Of a stretch of DNA of 7,099 bases, positions 5,684 through 7,099 are shown one piece after another. The position numbers and the translations under genes were made by a program. The DNA is from Brucellaceae bacterium. Its GTDB lineage: Bacteria > Pseudomonadota > Alphaproteobacteria > Rhizobiales > Rhizobiaceae. The stretch is taken from assembly GCA_031253705.1 (NCBI GenBank), contig JAIRVW010000444.1:1-7099 (forward strand). The letters are read 5' to 3'. The stretch's first letter is position 1; every line of letters begins with the position of its first letter. The notes below the pieces were generated by a model. The model was not told the origin of the DNA, made no database searches, and saw nothing but the letters and a program-made list of their open reading frames with translations.

Positions 5684-6685
5684 TTGGGAACTCTGAAACT
5701 CAATAATATCCGCAAATCATATGGTCAGGTCGATATTATCAAAGGTATTGATCTGGACGTGCGGGACGGTGAGCTGGTCGTTTTCGTCGGGCCGTCCGGC
5801 TGCGGTAAATCCACACTGTTGCGTATTATTGCCGGTCTGGAAGATGCCAATGCCGGTGAAGTATATATTGATGATCAGGTGGTTAACCAGACACCGCCTG
5901 CCAAGCGCGGCATTGCTATGGTGTTCCAGAGCTATGCGCTCTATCCGCATCTGACTGTTGAAGCCAATATGGGGCTCGGCCTTAAACAGGCCGGCAAACC
6001 GGTTGCAGAGATTAATGAACGGGTCAAACAGGCCTCCGGCATGTTGTCGCTCGACAGCTATTTACAACGCCGTCCGGCAGAGCTTTCCGGTGGTCAGCGA
6101 CAGCGCGTGGCTATTGGTCGTGCTCTGGTGCGTGAGCCAAAGCTGTTCCTGTTTGATGAGCCGCTCTCCAATCTTGATGCGGCACTGCGCGTCAATACAC
6201 GTCTGGAAATTGCCAAGCTGCATCGTCAGCTCTCTGCAACGATGATTTATGTGACCCATGATCAGGTTGAGGCAATGACATTGGCCGACCGGATTGTGGT
6301 GCTGAATGGCGGTAAGATCGAACAGGTCGGCGCCCCGATGGATCTCTATAACGCGCCGGATAACGAATTCGTCGCCGGATTTATCGGCTCGCCGAAGATG
6401 AACTTTGTCGATGCTACAGCGCTGAATGACGGACAGGCAAAGCGCATTGGTATCCGTCCGGAACATATTACGCTGGATAGCAATTCCGGTCAGTGGAAAG
6501 GCTCTGTCGTTCATGTCGAACAGCTTGGCGCAGATACCAATGTCTATCTGGATACAGAGGCTGCAGGGCTGCTGACAGTGCGTATTTTCGGCCAGTATCG
6601 TGTGGAAGCCGGAACGGTGATTTATGCTACGCCGGATAAGGATCATATTCACCGCTTTGACGGCGAGGGGCGCGCAATCCGCTAG
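5684..6685 (+). CDS. Sugar ABC transporter ATP-binding protein, MalK/UgpC type
   Basis: ATPase subunit that powers the importer, 333 residues. The nucleotide-binding domain is complete: Walker A GPSGCGKST (36-44), Q-loop Gln82, signature LSGGQ (134-138), Walker B LFLFDEP (154-160), D-loop SNLD (162-165) and H-loop His192. The C-terminal part (about 240-333) is the OB/TOBE-type regulatory domain with GIRPEH at 256-261; it is shorter than in E. coli MalK but normal for the UgpC/ThuK kind. The start is a TTG at 5684, required because TGA closes the frame at 5657; the next in-frame ATG would remove Walker A. The protein then begins GTLKLNNIRKSYG, the expected first strand. It is last in the operon, 62 bp after the dehydrogenase, with no terminator seen between. 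Confidence 0.94.
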   Translation: MGTLKLNNIRKSYGQVDIIKGIDLDVRDGELVVFVGPSGCGKSTLLRIIAGLEDANAGEVYIDDQVVNQTPPAKRGIAMVFQSYALYPHLTVEANMGLGLKQAGKPVAEINERVKQASGMLSLDSYLQRRPAELSGGQRQRVAIGRALVREPKLFLFDEPLSNLDAALRVNTRLEIAKLHRQLSATMIYVTHDQVEAMTLADRIVVLNGGKIEQVGAPMDLYNAPDNEFVAGFIGSPKMNFVDATALNDGQAKRIGIRPEHITLDSNSGQWKGSVVHVEQLGADTNVYLDTEAAGLLTVRIFGQYRVEAGTVIYATPDKDHIHRFDGEGRAIR

Positions 6686-6712
6686 AGCTTGCGATTCTCA
6701 AAATCAGAACTG

Positions 6713-6787
6713 AACCGGCATATGAAGGGCTGGGCTGATTGCCGTGCCACATTTTGATGGGGGCAATTATAAGCCTGTATGCCGGTT
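6713..6787 (+). terminator. Long nested inverted repeat after the operon, possible terminator
   Basis: AACCGGCATA (6713-6722) and TATGCCGGTT (6778-6787) are exact 10-bp complements. Inside, GGCT (6733-6736) pairs with AGCC (6772-6775), ATTGCC (6738-6743) with GGCAAT (6762-6767), and CCA (6747-6749) with TGG (6758-6760), giving one long interrupted stem of about 75 nt. Only four T follow (6786-6789, two of them in the stem), so classic intrinsic termination is uncertain; 3'-end stabilisation or a small repeated palindromic element are alternatives. It begins 28 bp after the ATPase stop. Confidence 0.5.
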
Positions 6788-6799
6788 TTGAAGGGTGTT

Positions 6800-6827
6800 T
6801 TGGCTGGGAAAAGCATAAAAGCATAAT
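6800..6827 (+). promoter_or_regulatory. Candidate promoter of the lipoprotein gene
   Basis: TTGGCT (6800-6805, four of six to the -35 consensus) and CATAAT (6822-6827, five of six to the -10) are 16 bp apart. The -10 partly lies in a tandem duplication AAAAGCAT-AAAAGCAT at 6809-6824. The implied start near 6834 gives a leader of about 90 nt. A second candidate uses TTGACC at 6843-6848 and CATACT at 6869-6874, with an over-long 20-bp spacer. Confidence 0.35.
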
Positions 6828-6841
6828 TTTAACGATATGAA

Positions 6842-6858
6842 TTTGACCTCAAGTCAAA
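6842..6858. repeat. Inverted repeat TTTGAC-ctcaa-GTCAAA upstream of the lipoprotein gene
   Basis: Exact 6-bp arms (6842-6847 and 6853-6858) around five bases. It overlaps the alternative -35 TTGACC and is the only clear dyad between the promoter candidate and the start codon. It may be an operator or a chance dyad in AT-rich DNA. Confidence 0.35.
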
Positions 6859-6925
6859 AATTAATCACCATACTGCCGTATTTGCCGTTATCCTGCGGCA
6901 CATCTTGAATCAGGAAATTTGAACC

Positions 6926-7099
6926 ATGTTGAAAAAGATTGCTCTTGCCGCAACCGCAGCTACATTTCTCGCCGGTTGTACAACAGATCCTTATACAGGC
7001 GAACAGAAGGTCTCCAATACCGCCAGCGGTGCAGGTATCGGTGCAGCTGTCGGCGCGCTGGGCGGTCTGATGGTCGGTGGTTCAAGCACCGCGCAGCGT
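6926..7099 (+). CDS. Glycine-zipper lipoprotein, probably OmpA-like outer-membrane protein (partial, 3' end outside window)
   Basis: The first 58 residues of a lipid-anchored envelope protein. A signal peptide of 17 residues with Lys3-Lys4 and a hydrophobic core ends in the lipobox LAGC (15-18), so Cys18 would be lipidated; Thr19 next to it does not give the Asp avoidance signal, favouring the outer membrane. After TTDPYTGEQKVSN comes a glycine-rich small-residue segment (35-52) with glycines at every fourth position, G35, G39, G43, G47 and G51, a glycine zipper. This layout resembles YiaD-type proteins, which carry a C-terminal OmpA peptidoglycan-binding domain; that part is beyond the window, so OmpA membership is inferred. 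AGGAAA at 6912-6917 precedes ATG 6926. The gene is separate from the sugar operon, with its own apparent promoter. Confidence 0.85.
   Translation, partial: MLKKIALAATAATFLAGCTTDPYTGEQKVSNTASGAGIGAAVGALGGLMVGGSSTAQR

Noticed and set aside
1..7099. CRISPR array, tRNA or rRNA gene, insertion sequence or prophage remnant, defence system
   Set aside because: No spaced direct repeats, no cloverleaf or rRNA-like segment, no transposase or integrase frame and no defence-type protein motifs were seen on either strand.

Overview
This window looks like chromosomal DNA of an alphaproteobacterium. Rhizobiales, and the Brucella/Ochrobactrum group in particular, seems most likely. I infer this from moderate GC content, a CUT1-type sugar ABC operon beside a BadF/BadG-type amino-sugar kinase, and a small lipoprotein whose N-terminus resembles OmpA-like lipoproteins I remember from that group. 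No database search was possible, so the taxonomy is provisional.

Layout. Positions 1-676 (minus strand) hold the 5' part of a BadF/BadG/BcrA-type N-acetylglucosamine kinase-like gene, which starts at a GTG and leaves the window on the left. Positions 677-1333 are a 657-bp divergent intergenic region, AT-rich at the kinase end and full of inverted repeats at the transporter end. Positions 1334-6685 (plus strand) are a five-gene operon: periplasmic sugar-binding protein, two CUT1 permeases, a Gfo/Idh/MocA dehydrogenase and a MalK/UgpC-type ATPase. The operon is followed by a long nested inverted repeat that may act as a terminator. At 6926 a lipoprotein gene with a glycine-zipper segment begins and runs off the right edge.

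How the genes fit together. The binding protein captures a sugar in the periplasm, the two permeases form the channel, and the ATPase dimer drives import. The divergent kinase would phosphorylate an imported amino sugar. The dehydrogenase, whose start overlaps the stop of the second permease, suggests an oxidation or reduction step on the imported sugar or a derivative. N-acetylglucosamine or a chitin or peptidoglycan oligosaccharide is the best substrate guess, based on the kinase family and neighbourhood only. No deacetylase, deaminase or regulator is present; they may lie to the left, beyond the kinase.

The protein-coding content is ordinary and I found no clearly new system. The least explained parts are non-coding: a perfect 8-bp-arm palindrome next to a consensus -10 box, a run of dyads in the long putative leader of the binding-protein gene, and the roughly 75-bp nested inverted repeat after the ATPase gene.
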